A stretch of 64,000 bases of DNA from Nocardioides donggukensis (GCF_014842875.1 NZ_JACYXZ010000003.1:248001-312000), one strand, 5' to 3'. Numbered from the stretch's first letter, positions 18,259 to 26,887 are shown. Numbers and translations: made by a program. Notes: a model not told the origin generated them from the letters alone.

Positions 18259-18972
18259 TCAGTGCGCGAGGCCGAGGTCGGCCATCCGCTGCGCGTGCCG
18301 CTCGGTGAGCCGGTTGAACATCCGACCCAGCGCGGCCAGGTCCATGCCCGGCCGGTCCACCCCGCCGGCGAGCAGCGATGACAGCGCGTCCCGGTCCGCG
18401 GCGACGCGCTGCGCCTGCGACAGCGCCTCGCCCATCAGCCGCCGCCCCCAGAGCGCGAGCCGGCCACCGACCCGATGGTCGCGCTCGATCGCCTGCCGGA
18501 CCCGCTCGACCACGAAGGTGCTGTGCGCGGTGCTGTCGAGGGCGGCCAGGATCAGGTCGCGGGTCTCGACGTCGAGAAACGCCGCGATCTCGCGGTAGAA
18601 GTCGCGCGCCAGCCCGTCGCCGACGTACGCCTTGACCAGCCCCTCGAGCCAGTCGGAGGGGGCGGTGTGCTCGTGGAAGGCGTCGACGGCCGCACGGAAG
18701 GGCTGCATCGCTGCGAACGGGTCGGCGCCGAGCTGCTCGAGACGCTCCCGGAGCCGGACGACGTTGCCCACCTCCGCACTGGCCATCACGGCCAGCGCCA
18801 CCTTGTCCTCCAGGGAGGGGGCCAGCTTCGCGTCCTCGGCGAGCCGCTCGAACGCCGAGATCTCGCCGTAGGCGATCACGCCCAGCAGGTCGACGACCGC
18901 GGCCCGGTAGCCGGGATCGGCGAACGCCACCCCACCAGGCTGCTGCTCGATTCCGCTCGGCGATTCAGTCAT
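18259..18972 (-). CDS. Ferritin-like fold protein (actinobacterial, MiaE-like)
   Basis: 237 residues, all helical. Acidic and histidine positions recur in helices (YGEISAFERLAED, SAEVGNVVRLRERL), consistent with a ferritin-like diiron fold, but I cannot verify that all ligands are conserved. The family occurs next to the rhlE-type DEAD-box gene in mycobacteria. It is divergent from that helicase here too. The ATG at 18972 precedes TESPSGIE. No enzymatic role is assigned. Confidence 0.72.
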   Translation of the reverse strand: MTESPSGIEQQPGGVAFADPGYRAAVVDLLGVIAYGEISAFERLAEDAKLAPSLEDKVALAVMASAEVGNVVRLRERLEQLGADPFAAMQPFRAAVDAFHEHTAPSDWLEGLVKAYVGDGLARDFYREIAAFLDVETRDLILAALDSTAHSTFVVERVRQAIERDHRVGGRLALWGRRLMGEALSQAQRVAADRDALSSLLAGGVDRPGMDLAALGRMFNRLTERHAQRMADLGLAH

Positions 18973-18988
18973 GGCCGCAGCGTACCGA

Positions 18989-18994
18989 TAGGGT
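18989..18994 (+). promoter_or_regulatory. -10 box (TAGGGT) of the DEAD-box helicase gene
   Basis: TAGGGT is followed by eight nucleotides and an in-frame GTG at 19003. Either the message is leaderless from 19003 or the region to 19134 is a 5' UTR. Confidence 0.5.
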
Positions 18995-19134
18995 TGGGCC
19001 CAGTGCGCGCCGCGACCATGCTCGCGGCCCCTTCCGGCGCCGCCCTCCTCAGGCGGCCGGCACCGGTGCATGTGCGCGGCGGATTCGAACCGGAGTCGGC
19101 CGCTCAGACCTACTCACGGAAGTCGACATCACGC

Positions 19135-20538
19135 GTGACCACCTTCAGAGAGCTCGGGGTCCATCCCGAGATCGCCGACGCCCTCGAGCGCGCCGGCATC
19201 GTCACCCCGTTCCCGATCCAGGAGATGACCCTCTCGGTCGCCCTGGTCGGCACCGACCTCATCGGTCAGGCCCGCACGGGCACCGGCAAGACCCTGGCGT
19301 TCGGCATCCCGGTGCTGCAGCGCTCGGTCGCCCAGCACGACCCCGACTACACCGAGCTGGTGCCGGGCAAGCCGCAGGCCCTCATCGTCGCCCCGACCCG
19401 TGAGCTGGCGCTCCAGGTCTCCAACGACCTCGCCCTCGCCGGCAAGGACCGCGGCCTGCGGGTGCTCACCGTGTACGGCGGGGTCGGGTACGAGCCGCAG
19501 CTCGAGGCCCTGGAGCGCGGCGTCGACGTCGTGGTCGGCACCCCGGGTCGCCTGCTCGACCTGGCGAACCGCCGGTCCCTCGACCTCTCCCACGTCCACT
19601 GCGTGGTGCTGGACGAGGCCGACGAGATGCTCGACCTCGGCTTCCTCCCCGACGTGGAGCGCCTGCTGGCCAAGACCCCCGAGACCCGGCAGACCATGCT
19701 GTTCTCGGCGACCATGCCGTCGGCGATCGTGTCCCTCGCCCGGACCCACATGCGACACCCGATGAACATCCGCGCCGAGTCGGCCGACGACAACGCGACC
19801 GTGCCCGCCACCGCGCAGTTCATCTACCAGGCGCACGACCTCGACAAGCCGGAGATCATCGGCCGGATCCTCCAGTCCGAGGGCGCCGACAAGATCATCG
19901 TGTTCACCCGCACCAAGCGCCAGGCGCAGCGGATCGCCGACGACCTCGACGAGCGCGGCTTCGCCGCGAGCCCCCTGCACGGCGACATGCAGCAGGCCGC
20001 CCGCGAGCGGGCGCTGACGAAGTTCCGCGACGACAAGCTCAAGGTGCTCGTCGCCACCGACGTCGCCGCCCGCGGCATCGACGTGGCCGGCGTGTCGCAC
20101 GTCATCAACTACACCTGCCCCGAGGACGAGAAGACCTACATCCACCGCATCGGTCGCACCGGCCGGGCCGGCGCCACCGGGATCGCGGTCACGTTCGTGG
20201 ACTGGGCGGACATCACCCGGTGGAAGGTCATCAACAAGGCGCTCGCGCTGCCGTTCGAGGACCCGCAGGAGACCTACTCGACCTCCGAGCACCTCTTCCA
20301 CGACATGGGCATCCCGCCCGGCACCAAGGGCCGGATCAAGGACCCCGCACCGGTCGAGCGCTCGGCGAGCAAGGCCGGCAAGGGCGCCTCGAGCAACGAC
20401 CGCCGTGGCGGCGGGCAGGGCGGCCGCCGTGAGGCGACCGGCGGCACCGGCGAGAAGGCCGGCGACGCGCCGCGCCGTCGGAACCGGAGCCGGAACCGCC
20501 GTCGCACCCGCGGCGGCTCGGCGGTCGGCACCGACTGA
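19135..20538 (+). CDS. DEAD-box ATP-dependent RNA helicase (RhlE-like)
   Basis: 467 residues. Motifs in order: Q motif (FPIQEMTL), I (ARTGTGKT), Ia (PTRELALQ), GG, Ib (TPGRLLD), II (DEAD, in LDEADEMLD), III (SAT), IV (IIVFTRTK), V (ATDVAARGIDV), VI (HRIGRTGRAG). A basic, disordered C-terminal tail rich in Arg/Gly/Ser likely binds RNA. GTG 19135 begins right at the conserved TTFRELGV start; in-frame GTG 19003 and ATG 19018 would add about 40 unconserved-looking residues, and GTG 19003 has the leaderless spacing. The start is therefore open; the function is firm. Confidence 0.92.
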   Translation: MTTFRELGVHPEIADALERAGIVTPFPIQEMTLSVALVGTDLIGQARTGTGKTLAFGIPVLQRSVAQHDPDYTELVPGKPQALIVAPTRELALQVSNDLALAGKDRGLRVLTVYGGVGYEPQLEALERGVDVVVGTPGRLLDLANRRSLDLSHVHCVVLDEADEMLDLGFLPDVERLLAKTPETRQTMLFSATMPSAIVSLARTHMRHPMNIRAESADDNATVPATAQFIYQAHDLDKPEIIGRILQSEGADKIIVFTRTKRQAQRIADDLDERGFAASPLHGDMQQAARERALTKFRDDKLKVLVATDVAARGIDVAGVSHVINYTCPEDEKTYIHRIGRTGRAGATGIAVTFVDWADITRWKVINKALALPFEDPQETYSTSEHLFHDMGIPPGTKGRIKDPAPVERSASKAGKGASSNDRRGGGQGGRREATGGTGEKAGDAPRRRNRSRNRRRTRGGSAVGTD

Positions 20539-20565
20539 TCGCCGGGCGGGCTCGACCCGTCCGGG

Positions 20566-21291
20566 TCAGGTCGTGACGACCACGGTCGTCCCGACCGGTG
20601 CGAAGGCCCACAGGGCCTTGGCGTCGGGCGTGCGCTGACGGATGCAGCCGTGCGAGGTCGGGCTCCCGAGCTCGGCCACGGTCTGCACGCGCGCGCCGTC
20701 GTCGATCGGGATGTCGTGGAAGCCGATCGCGGCGTTCGGTCCGCGCGCGAACCGGACGAACCAGCGCATGGTCCCCGAGTCGTCGATGCCCCAGGCCTGC
20801 TCCGAGCGGGAGAAGACCTCGTAGCTGCCGGGGTCCAGGTTGTCGTAGAGGCTCCCCGAGACCAGGTACGTGCGCCACACGCCTCCCCGGGATCCGACCA
20901 GCCAGACTCGCTGCCGCGACTCGCTGAACACCACCCGCCGACCGGTGCCGGAGCGAGGCGGCAGCGCCGTCGACCCTCGGCCGGGCAACGCGTCCGTGGT
21001 CGGCGCCGACGGGCGCGCGGTGTCCGAGTCGTCGACACCCGTCTTCGCGGCGTCCGACTCCTCGACGTCCGCGACCGTCGCCCCCGAGGCGCCGACGTCC
21101 GAGCCGGACGACTCCGACGACCCCGACGACCCCGGCCCGGCCGACTCCGACCCGGCCGCTGCCACGGAGGTCTCCGCGGAGATCACGCCGACCCCGCCCA
21201 GCACCGCCACCAGCGTCACCGCCACCGACGTCCCGGCGGCCACGATGCGGCCGTACCGCGCACCTCCCGGTGAACGGCGGCGCCCGGTCAC
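20566..21291 (-). CDS. L,D-transpeptidase (YkuD domain)
   Basis: 241 residues. One N-terminal membrane or signal segment (about 15-40, VAAGTSVAVTLVAVLGGVGV) is followed by a Ser/Gly/Asp-rich linker of about 60 residues and a YkuD domain with active-site SHGCIRQ. It makes 3-3 cross-links or attaches substrates to peptidoglycan outside the membrane. The GTG start lies 7 bp after the parA stop, so the two are co-transcribed. No Ig-like LdtB-type domain is visible, so it is a minimal enzyme. Confidence 0.9.
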   Translation of the reverse strand: MTGRRRSPGGARYGRIVAAGTSVAVTLVAVLGGVGVISAETSVAAAGSESAGPGSSGSSESSGSDVGASGATVADVEESDAAKTGVDDSDTARPSAPTTDALPGRGSTALPPRSGTGRRVVFSESRQRVWLVGSRGGVWRTYLVSGSLYDNLDPGSYEVFSRSEQAWGIDDSGTMRWFVRFARGPNAAIGFHDIPIDDGARVQTVAELGSPTSHGCIRQRTPDAKALWAFAPVGTTVVVTT

Positions 21292-21298
21292 CGCGAGA

Positions 21299-22081
21299 TC
21301 ACTTCCCCGGTCGCCGGGTGGCCCGCGCCACCAGGTTCGCCGCCACCTCGCGGTAGGCCTGTGCCCCCTTGTTGCTGCGGCTCGTGGCGAGGATCGACCG
21401 TCCCGCGGCCGGCGCCTCGGCGAACTTGATCGTCTTCGGGATCGGCGGCTCCACGACCTCGAGGTCGTAGGTCGCCGAGATCGTCTCGAGCACCCGACGC
21501 GCGTGGTTGGTGCGGCCGTCGTACAGGGTCGGCAGCACGCCCCAGACCTCGAGCCGACGGTTGGTGAAGCGCCGTACGTCGTGCACGGTGTCGAGGAGCT
21601 GCCCCACGCCGCGGTGCGAGAGCGTCTCGCACTGGAGTGGGATGAGTACGCCGCGGGCCGCGGTGAGTGCGGCCACGGTGAGCACCCCCAACGAGGGTGG
21701 GCAGTCCAGCAGGATCCAGTCGTAGCCGGCGTCCTCGAGGTCCTCGACCGCGGTCTTGATCACGTGCTCGCGACCGGTGCGGGTCAGCAGGTCGGCCTCG
21801 GCCCGGGCCAGCTCGATCGTCGCCGGCAGCAGGTGCATGCCGTCCTCGGTCTCGATGATCACCTCGGCCGGGTCCAGCCCCTTGGTGAGCACGTGGTGCA
21901 CCGACAGCTCGAGGTCCTCGGGGTCGATGCCGAGAGAGAACGTCAGGCAGGCCTGGGGATCGAGGTCGACGAGCAGCACCTTGTGGCCCAGCTCGGTGAG
22001 CGCCGCACCGAGGGACGCCACCGTGGTCGTCTTGGCGACGCCGCCCTTCTGGTTGGCGATCGCGAGCGTGGTCGTGGTCAT
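21299..22081 (-). CDS. ParA family ATPase
   Basis: 260 residues. Deviant Walker A near the N terminus reads NQKGGVAKTTT; Walker A' is DLDPQACLT, Walker B LLDCPPSLG. No N-terminal DNA-binding domain is present and no parB lies adjacent, so this is an orphan ParA, probably for positioning a cellular cargo or a septum factor. In mycobacteria a soj-like gene lies in this neighbourhood. The ATG at 22081 was chosen over the preceding GTG at 22084. Confidence 0.9.
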   Translation of the reverse strand: MTTTTLAIANQKGGVAKTTTVASLGAALTELGHKVLLVDLDPQACLTFSLGIDPEDLELSVHHVLTKGLDPAEVIIETEDGMHLLPATIELARAEADLLTRTGREHVIKTAVEDLEDAGYDWILLDCPPSLGVLTVAALTAARGVLIPLQCETLSHRGVGQLLDTVHDVRRFTNRRLEVWGVLPTLYDGRTNHARRVLETISATYDLEVVEPPIPKTIKFAEAPAAGRSILATSRSNKGAQAYREVAANLVARATRRPGK

Positions 22082-22141
22082 CACTGCACATCATGCCCGA
22101 CCCGGTTGCCCGATCCGCGCAGCCACCTGTTTGCTGGGCGC

Positions 22142-22951
22142 ATGTCCTCGCCCGCGGACCCACCCGCACCCCGTCCCGGCACCCCCGACGCCCCCGGCAC
22201 CGCCCTCGTCACCGGCCCCAGCGCGGGCATCGGTCTCGAGTTCGCCCGACAGCTCGCCGCCCGCGGTCACGACCTGGTGCTGGTCGCTCGCGACCGGGCC
22301 CGGCTGGAGGAGCTGGCCACCGAGCTGCGGGCCCGGCACGCGATCGCCGTCGAGGTGCTCCCGGCCGACCTCGCCGACGCCACCCAGCTCGCGGTGGTCG
22401 AGGCCCGGCTGGCGGATCCCACCCGCCCGGTCCACCTGCTGGTCAACAACGCCGGCTTCGGGCTCAAGGGCCGCTTCCTCGACAACGACATCGCCGCCGA
22501 GCAGCGGATGCTCGACGTCCTGGTCACCGCCGTGCTCCGGCTCTCCCATGCGGCCCTCGGCCCGATGTCGGCCCGCGGCGCCGGGGGCATCATCAACACC
22601 TCCAGCGTCGCCGCCTTCCTGCCGCGCGGCACCTACGGTGCGGCGAAGGCCTGGGTCAACAGCTTCGGCCTGTGGGCCCACGCCGAGTACGCCGCCTCCG
22701 GCGTGCAGGTGCTGACGCTGTGCCCCGGGTTCGTCCGGACCGAGTTCCACGACCGGATGGGCGTGGACCGCGGCTCAGCGCCGAGGGTGCTGTGGCTGGA
22801 GCCGGACCGGGTGGTGCGGGAGGCGCTGACCGACCTCGACCGCGGCCGCGCGATGTCGATCCCGAGCCGCCGCTACCGGGCGATCGTCGCCGTCGCCCGG
22901 ATCCTGCCCCGGTCGCTGCTGCAGCGCGCCCAGTCGCTCGGTCGACGCTGA
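22142..22951 (+). CDS. Short-chain dehydrogenase/reductase
   Basis: 269 residues of the classical SDR fold: cofactor loop TGPSAGIG near 30, NNAGFG, catalytic Ser in NTSSVAAF, and YGAAKAW (Tyr and Lys of YxxxK). The loop following the first strand (VARDRARLEEL) suggests NADP(H) preference. No membrane segment. The substrate is unknown. The nearest relatives by style are the YqjQ/DltE-type oxidoreductases. Confidence 0.9.
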   Translation: MSSPADPPAPRPGTPDAPGTALVTGPSAGIGLEFARQLAARGHDLVLVARDRARLEELATELRARHAIAVEVLPADLADATQLAVVEARLADPTRPVHLLVNNAGFGLKGRFLDNDIAAEQRMLDVLVTAVLRLSHAALGPMSARGAGGIINTSSVAAFLPRGTYGAAKAWVNSFGLWAHAEYAASGVQVLTLCPGFVRTEFHDRMGVDRGSAPRVLWLEPDRVVREALTDLDRGRAMSIPSRRYRAIVAVARILPRSLLQRAQSLGRR

Positions 22952-23043
22952 CGGTACGGGGCTCGGCGCGCCGGCACCGTCGGGCGCCGGACCCGTCGGT
23001 CGCGGCCTTGTCGGCCGCCGCTGACCGTACGGGGCTCAGCGCG
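22947..23043. repeat. Direct repeat of about 24 bp in the SDR-PHP convergent gap
   Basis: GCTGACGGTACGGGGCTC with its next six bases (22947-22970) recurs as GCTGACCGTACGGGGCTC with its next six (23020-23043), two mismatches in 24 bp, 73 bp apart. Between them GACCCGTCGG and CTTGTCGG resemble a degenerate copy of the 32-bp repeat found elsewhere in the window. The first copy overlaps the SDR stop codon. Confidence 0.5.
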
Positions 23044-23068
23044 GCGGACCCATCAGGTGGCGGCCCAG

Positions 23069-23956
23069 TCAGGCCACCGGCCCCAGCACCGCCGGCACCG
23101 GCCGACCCGAGGCGCGTGCCGCCACCGAGGCCAGGTCGAGCAGGCGACGGTACTGCTCCGGGTCCGTGGTGTTGCAGCCCAGCTCGTGGTCGACCTTGCC
23201 CTGGCCGTGGTGGTCGCTGGAGCCGGTCACGACCAGGTCCAGCTCCCGGGCCACGGCACGCAGGTCGGCCCGGTCGCGGGCATCGTGCTCCTGGTGGTCG
23301 ACCTCGATGCCGGCCAGCCCCGCGTCGCGGAGCCCGGCCAGGTCCGCGCTGGTCATCGCCTCCCGTGAGCCGCGCCCCCAGGGGTGCGCGACGACGCACA
23401 CGCCGCCGGCCTCGCCCACGAGGCGGACCATGTCGGCCACCGGCTCCGCGTACTTGCGGACGTAGCCGGCCCGCCCGGGACCCAGCAGCCGTTCGAACGC
23501 GTCGTCGCGGTCCGCGGCCTGCCCCGTGGCGACCAGGGCGTCGGCCACGTGCGGCCGCCCGGTCGCGGCGGGCTCCCCGGCGAGTCGACGCACCTCGACG
23601 GCATCCAGGTCGATGCCCTCGGCGTCGCGCAGGGCGTCGAGGATCCGCGGCACCCGGTCGTTGCGGCCGTCGAGGATCCGTTGCAGCGCCCGGGCCAGCG
23701 GCGGGTACGTCGGGTCGGGGAGGTAGCCGAGCAGGTGCACCGCCCGGCCTCGCAGCTCGGTGCTGATCTCCATGCCCCGCACCAGCGTGATCCCGACCTC
23801 GACCGCGGCCTCCGCCGCCTCGTCCCAGCCATCGGCGGTGTCGTGATCGGTCAGCGCGAGGACGTCGATCCCCGCGGCGTACGCGGCCCGCACCAGCTCG
23901 CCCGGGGTCTGCGTGCCGTCGCTGGCCCGGGAGTGGGTGTGGAGGTCGATGCGCAC
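23069..23956 (-). CDS. PHP-domain phosphoesterase (RNase AM/YciV-like)
   Basis: 295 residues. Metal-binding motifs of the PHP family are intact: DLHTHSRASDG at the N terminus, LTDHDT, VVAHPW, and SSDHHG near the C terminus. Relatives hydrolyse 3',5'-nucleoside bisphosphates or degrade short RNA from the 5' end. The GTG at 23956 is 6 nt after TAGGCT (23968-23963), a leaderless start. The DUF6758-like gene lies upstream in the same direction with a 91-bp gap. Confidence 0.88.
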   Translation of the reverse strand: MRIDLHTHSRASDGTQTPGELVRAAYAAGIDVLALTDHDTADGWDEAAEAAVEVGITLVRGMEISTELRGRAVHLLGYLPDPTYPPLARALQRILDGRNDRVPRILDALRDAEGIDLDAVEVRRLAGEPAATGRPHVADALVATGQAADRDDAFERLLGPGRAGYVRKYAEPVADMVRLVGEAGGVCVVAHPWGRGSREAMTSADLAGLRDAGLAGIEVDHQEHDARDRADLRAVARELDLVVTGSSDHHGQGKVDHELGCNTTDPEQYRRLLDLASVAARASGRPVPAVLGPVA

Positions 23957-23962
23957 TCCGGA

Positions 23963-23968
23963 AGCCTA
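23963..23968 (-). promoter_or_regulatory. Leaderless -10 box (TAGGCT) of the PHP gene
   Basis: TAGGCT on the minus strand lies 6 nt from the GTG at 23956. It supports GTG as the start and transcription independent of the upstream gene. Confidence 0.55.
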
Positions 23969-24047
23969 GGCGACGGAAGGCCGCTCCTCCGGGCGTCGTG
24001 CCCGGCCCCGGCGGGCCCGGGCGGACCCCAGGCAGGTCACGGCGGGC

Positions 24048-24704
24048 CTACCAGGAGGGCGGGTGGCCTCCGAACGGCAGGTCGAGGAGCTGGGGGCCGA
24101 ACCCGGACACGTCCGTGAGGGTCCACTCCTCGTGGAGCAACAGGATCGCCGAGGCGGGCCGCAGCACGATCCACAGCCATCGGCCCTCCGCCTCGCCCGC
24201 GAGCACGCTGCGGTCGAGGTCCGGGGCCGCGTGGGAGGCCGAGACCGGCCACAGCGGGACGCTCTGCGAGTCCAGGCGGACCTTCGCCGTCGCCGGCACT
24301 CCGGCGATCTCCGCGCCCGGGTCGGAGTGGATGGTGCCCGCACACCGGGCGCCGAGCCCGGTGCCCGGCTCCTCGCTGACGACCAGCACCTCCACCGGGC
24401 CGTCGAGGGCGCTGCTGCCGGCCACGTGGGCCACGGTCGCCAGCGCCCGGTCCGCTCCGACGACCACCCCGAAGTCGGTCACCTGCCAGCCGGAGCCGAG
24501 CGGCCAGGGAAGGTACGTCGGCAGTCCCTGTGCCCGGGCGAGGTGCGCCCCGAAGGCGTCGTACCCGGCCGTCCGTGGGCGCCACAGCGCCGGTACCGCG
24601 CCGTGCACCTCGCAGGTCCACTCCCCCGCGGACGCCGACCCGGAGACGCCCCCGCCCGGCCCCGTCAGCGGCCGGGGGCAGCGGGGGCATTCGGGCTCGA
24701 GCAT
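24048..24704 (-). CDS. Conserved actinobacterial protein with zinc-ribbon-like N terminus (DUF6758-like)
   Basis: 218 residues. It begins MLEPECPRCPRP, then a further Cys in WTCEVHGAVPALW, consistent with a small zinc-binding knuckle. The rest is an alpha/beta domain with W-x-V-T-D-F-G-V-V and TLTDVSGFGPQLLDLPF. I believe this is the DUF6758 family found next to PHP genes in actinobacteria; the number is from memory. No function is known. The 5' side (24705-24871) holds a 32-bp repeat array, so the promoter must lie in or near it. Confidence 0.65.
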   Translation of the reverse strand: MLEPECPRCPRPLTGPGGGVSGSASAGEWTCEVHGAVPALWRPRTAGYDAFGAHLARAQGLPTYLPWPLGSGWQVTDFGVVVGADRALATVAHVAGSSALDGPVEVLVVSEEPGTGLGARCAGTIHSDPGAEIAGVPATAKVRLDSQSVPLWPVSASHAAPDLDRSVLAGEAEGRWLWIVLRPASAILLLHEEWTLTDVSGFGPQLLDLPFGGHPPSW

Positions 24705-24743
24705 GCCCTAACGGTTGTCCCCCGCCCCGCCCCCGTCAAGGCC

Positions 24744-24871
24744 GACCCGTCGCCAGTGTCGGGCCCAGGGACGTCGACCCGTCGCTACTGTCGGGCCCAG
24801 GGACCTCGACCCGTCTTTAGTGTCGGGCCCAGGTACGCCGACCCGTCGCTACTGTCGGCGAGGCCGGGGAG
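24744..24871 (+). repeat. Phased 32-bp intergenic repeat, locus A (4 copies)
   Basis: Cores of the type GACCCGTCGCTACTGTCGG start at 24744, 24776, 24808 and 24840, exactly 32 bp apart. Spacers read GGCCCAGGGAC or close to it. The phase runs out exactly at the MaoC stop codon (24872). Core variants differ in the middle four or five bases. Confidence 0.9.
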
Positions 24872-25405
24872 TCAGGTGGCGTCGGGCCCGGGCCAGTTCT
24901 TGTCCGGCACGGGAACCGGGCGGCCCGGCTGCTCACCGCCCCGTTCGGTCAGATAGCTGGTCTTCGGGACCATCACCTTGCGCCGGAAGAGGCAGACGAC
25001 CTTGCCGTCCTGGTTGTAGCCGATGGTCTCGACGTGGACCACGCCGCGGTCGTCCTTCGACGTGGACTCCCACTTGTCGAGGACGCGCGTCTCGCCGTAC
25101 AGCGTGTCGCCGTGGAAGGTCGGCGCGACGTGGCGCAGCGACTCGATCTCGAGGTTCGCGATCGCCTTGCCGGACACGTCGGGCACCGACATGCCCAGCA
25201 GGATGGAGTAGACGTAGTTCCCGACGACGACGTTCTTGCCGAACTGCGTCGTCTCCTCCGCGTAGTGCTCGTCGAGGTGGAGCGGGTGGTGGTTCATCGT
25301 GAGCAGGCAGAACATGTGGTCGTCGAACTCGGTGACCGTCTTGCCGGGCCAGTGCTTGTACGTCGCCCCGACCTCGAACTCTTCGTAGCTGCGACCGAAC
25401 TGCAC
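24872..25405 (-). CDS. MaoC-family (hot-dog fold) dehydratase
   Basis: 177 residues. A hot-dog fold with the hydratase-2-like segment FDDHMFCLLTMNHHPLHLD (Asp/His catalytic pair) and a central HFGD-like FHGDTLYGETRV. Such enzymes hydrate enoyl-CoA in fatty-acid or branched-chain catabolism; substrate unknown. The GTG at 25405 follows GAGGAG. An acyl-CoA dehydrogenase gene is encoded 1.5 kb away on the same strand, a plausible partner but not contiguous. It is flanked on both sides by 32-bp repeat arrays. Confidence 0.82.
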   Translation of the reverse strand: MQFGRSYEEFEVGATYKHWPGKTVTEFDDHMFCLLTMNHHPLHLDEHYAEETTQFGKNVVVGNYVYSILLGMSVPDVSGKAIANLEIESLRHVAPTFHGDTLYGETRVLDKWESTSKDDRGVVHVETIGYNQDGKVVCLFRRKVMVPKTSYLTERGGEQPGRPVPVPDKNWPGPDAT

Positions 25406-25513
25406 TGGCGTACTCCTCGACTCCTGGGATGGCCCGACTCTCGGCCCGTGGCCATCGTGCCGAACCTCGGCGGGTCCCGGAACCCCGTCCACCGTGGGAT
25501 GGCCCACATCCGG

Positions 25514-25660
25514 CCGACACTAGCGACGGGTCGGGGTGAATCAGGCCGACACAAACGACGGGTCAGGGTGAATCCGGCCGTCACTAGCGACGGGTCGGCG
25601 TACCCACGGCCGACACAAGCGACGGGTCGGCGTACCCACGCCCGACACAAGCGACGGGTC
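25514..25660 (-). repeat. Phased 32-bp intergenic repeat, locus B (5 copies)
   Basis: Cores start at 25514, 25546, 25578, 25610 and 25642, again exactly 32 bp apart, reading CCGACACAAGCGACGGGTC on the plus strand (inverted relative to locus A). Spacers differ between copies 1-2 (GGGTGAAT) and 3-4 (GCGTACCCAC). The array ends 4 bp before the DUF5302 stop codon. It fills most of the 259-bp gap to MaoC. Confidence 0.9.
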
Positions 25661-25664
25661 GGGG

Positions 25665-25886
25665 TCAGGAGCCGCCGCCGCCGGCCTTGCGGCGGTGCAT
25701 CTTGGGGGCCGCGCCGCCGGCCACCTCGGGGCCGTGCGCCTTCTCGGCCCCGGGTGCCCCGTGCGGGCCGTGCCCGCCGTGCGACTCGACGTCGCCCTCG
25801 GTGGGGTGCGAGGCCCTGTTCTTCCGGTCCAGCGCCTCGCGCATCCGGGCCTTGAGGTCGGCGTTGCTCTCGCTGGCGTCGGTCAT
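25665..25886 (-). CDS. DUF5302 small protein
   Basis: 73 residues, hydrophilic, no signal. The N-terminal LKARMREALDRKN is the conserved part of this actinobacterial family. The centre is His/Gly-rich and the end Arg/Lys then Gly-rich. Function is unknown. ATG 25886 starts the family-typical region; GAGGGGA lies just upstream. Confidence 0.78.
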   Translation of the reverse strand: MTDASESNADLKARMREALDRKNRASHPTEGDVESHGGHGPHGAPGAEKAHGPEVAGGAAPKMHRRKAGGGGS

Positions 25887-25985
25887 GTCGTCCCCTCGGG
25901 TCGCGTCCGGATCCCCACCCTGCCACCGGCGCGGGTCGTCGGGCCAGCAGTTATCCGCGGGCCGGTCCCCGCAGGGCCGGGCGGG

Positions 25986-25991
25986 TACGTT
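25986..25991 (+). promoter_or_regulatory. Leaderless -10 box (TACGTT) of the lipoprotein gene
   Basis: TACGTT is followed by seven nucleotides and the ATG at 25999. It supports that ATG as the start even though the lipobox is far downstream. Confidence 0.45.
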
Positions 25992-25998
25992 CGGACCC

Positions 25999-26820
25999 AT
26001 GACGCACGGGACCGACGGAACCGCCGAGCAGGTTGTGGCGAGCCGTCGAGACGCCCGGCCGCAGGCCGCCCGGGGTACGGCGCCCGGGTCCGAGGCCCCA
26101 CGGCGTACGGCGCCCGGGGCGCGAGGTGCCCGCCGTACGACGTTCGGGCCGCGAGGTGCCCGCCGTACGGCGCTCGGGGGGCGAGGCGCTCGACGCACGG
26201 CGTTCGGGGCGCGAGGTGCCCGGCGGGCAGCGCTCGCCGGGGTGGTCCCCCTGGTCCTGGCGCTGGCGGCCGGGTGCAGCACGAGCCCGGGCGCCGAGGC
26301 CGGCTCCGGAGACGTCGCCCGGGTCTCGACGGCCGGGCCGGACACCGACTTCGGCCCACCGGCGAGCGGACCGGAGCTGGAGGGAGCGACCTACCGCTAC
26401 CGCGCCCCTGAGGGATGGCAGGACGTGACCGAGCGGACCCGCGAGATGCAGCCGGAGGTCGACACGGCCGCCAGCGCGACCTGGAAGGAGCGGGGCTTCG
26501 CCCCCAACCTGACCGTCGGCTACGACGACGCCCCCGGCGGCTCGCTGGACACGCTCGAGGCCTCGATCCCGGAGCAGCTCGCGGGGATGGCCGACCGGAT
26601 CGAGCAGCTCGACCACGTGGTGGTCGACGGCGTGGAGTGCCTGCACCACCGCGGCCGCGTGGCGGTCGCCGGCACCCGCTACTTCCTCGAGCAGTTCGTG
26701 ACGATCGACGAGGACGGGCGGATCACGATCGTGTCCTTCACCTTCCCGCGGGGGCTGGACGCGGCGCAGCGGGAGGCCACGACCCACCCGGTGCTCGCCT
26801 CCTGGTCCTGGACCGACTGA
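25999..26820 (+). CDS. Putative lipoprotein with Arg-rich repeat leader
   Basis: 273 residues. The lipobox LALAAGC sits near residue 92, unusually far in, because an Arg/Ala/Gly-rich leader with 10-residue repeats (RTAxGxRGAR) precedes the hydrophobic core GVVPLVLALAAG. No in-frame start lies between the repeats and the core. The mature part (YRAPEGWQDVT to the end) resembles the DcrB/PsbP-like (DUF1795) fold of small secreted proteins. The function is unknown. If the long leader is translated it would form a very long n-region. Confidence 0.68.
   Translation: MTHGTDGTAEQVVASRRDARPQAARGTAPGSEAPRRTAPGARGARRTTFGPRGARRTALGGRGARRTAFGARGARRAALAGVVPLVLALAAGCSTSPGAEAGSGDVARVSTAGPDTDFGPPASGPELEGATYRYRAPEGWQDVTERTREMQPEVDTAASATWKERGFAPNLTVGYDDAPGGSLDTLEASIPEQLAGMADRIEQLDHVVVDGVECLHHRGRVAVAGTRYFLEQFVTIDEDGRITIVSFTFPRGLDAAQREATTHPVLASWSWTD
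26074..26223 (+). repeat. Five 30-bp tandem repeats in the lipoprotein leader
   Basis: Units begin at 26074 (degenerate), 26104, 26134, 26164 and 26194, each 30 bp, with the shared segment GCGAGGTGCCCGCC and CGTACGGCG at the junctions. They encode ten-residue units such as RTAPGARGAR. Confidence 0.85.
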
Positions 26821-26887
26821 GCCGAGTCCGACCCCGGACGAGACCGACCCGGACGACCCAGCCGCAGAAGCAGACGCCGACGCCGGG

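Noticed and set aside
19081-19135. tRNA-like motif GGTTCGAATCC on the minus strand near GAGCGGCC
   Set aside because: The T-arm sequence is present but its stem has only three pairs, no anticodon arm fits and no acceptor stem pairs. It may be a decayed tRNA fragment or coincidence in the helicase leader.
24744-25660. CRISPR array
   Set aside because: The 32-bp period includes the spacer, the spacers are similar to each other, copies occur in three loci in mixed orientation, and no cas gene is near.
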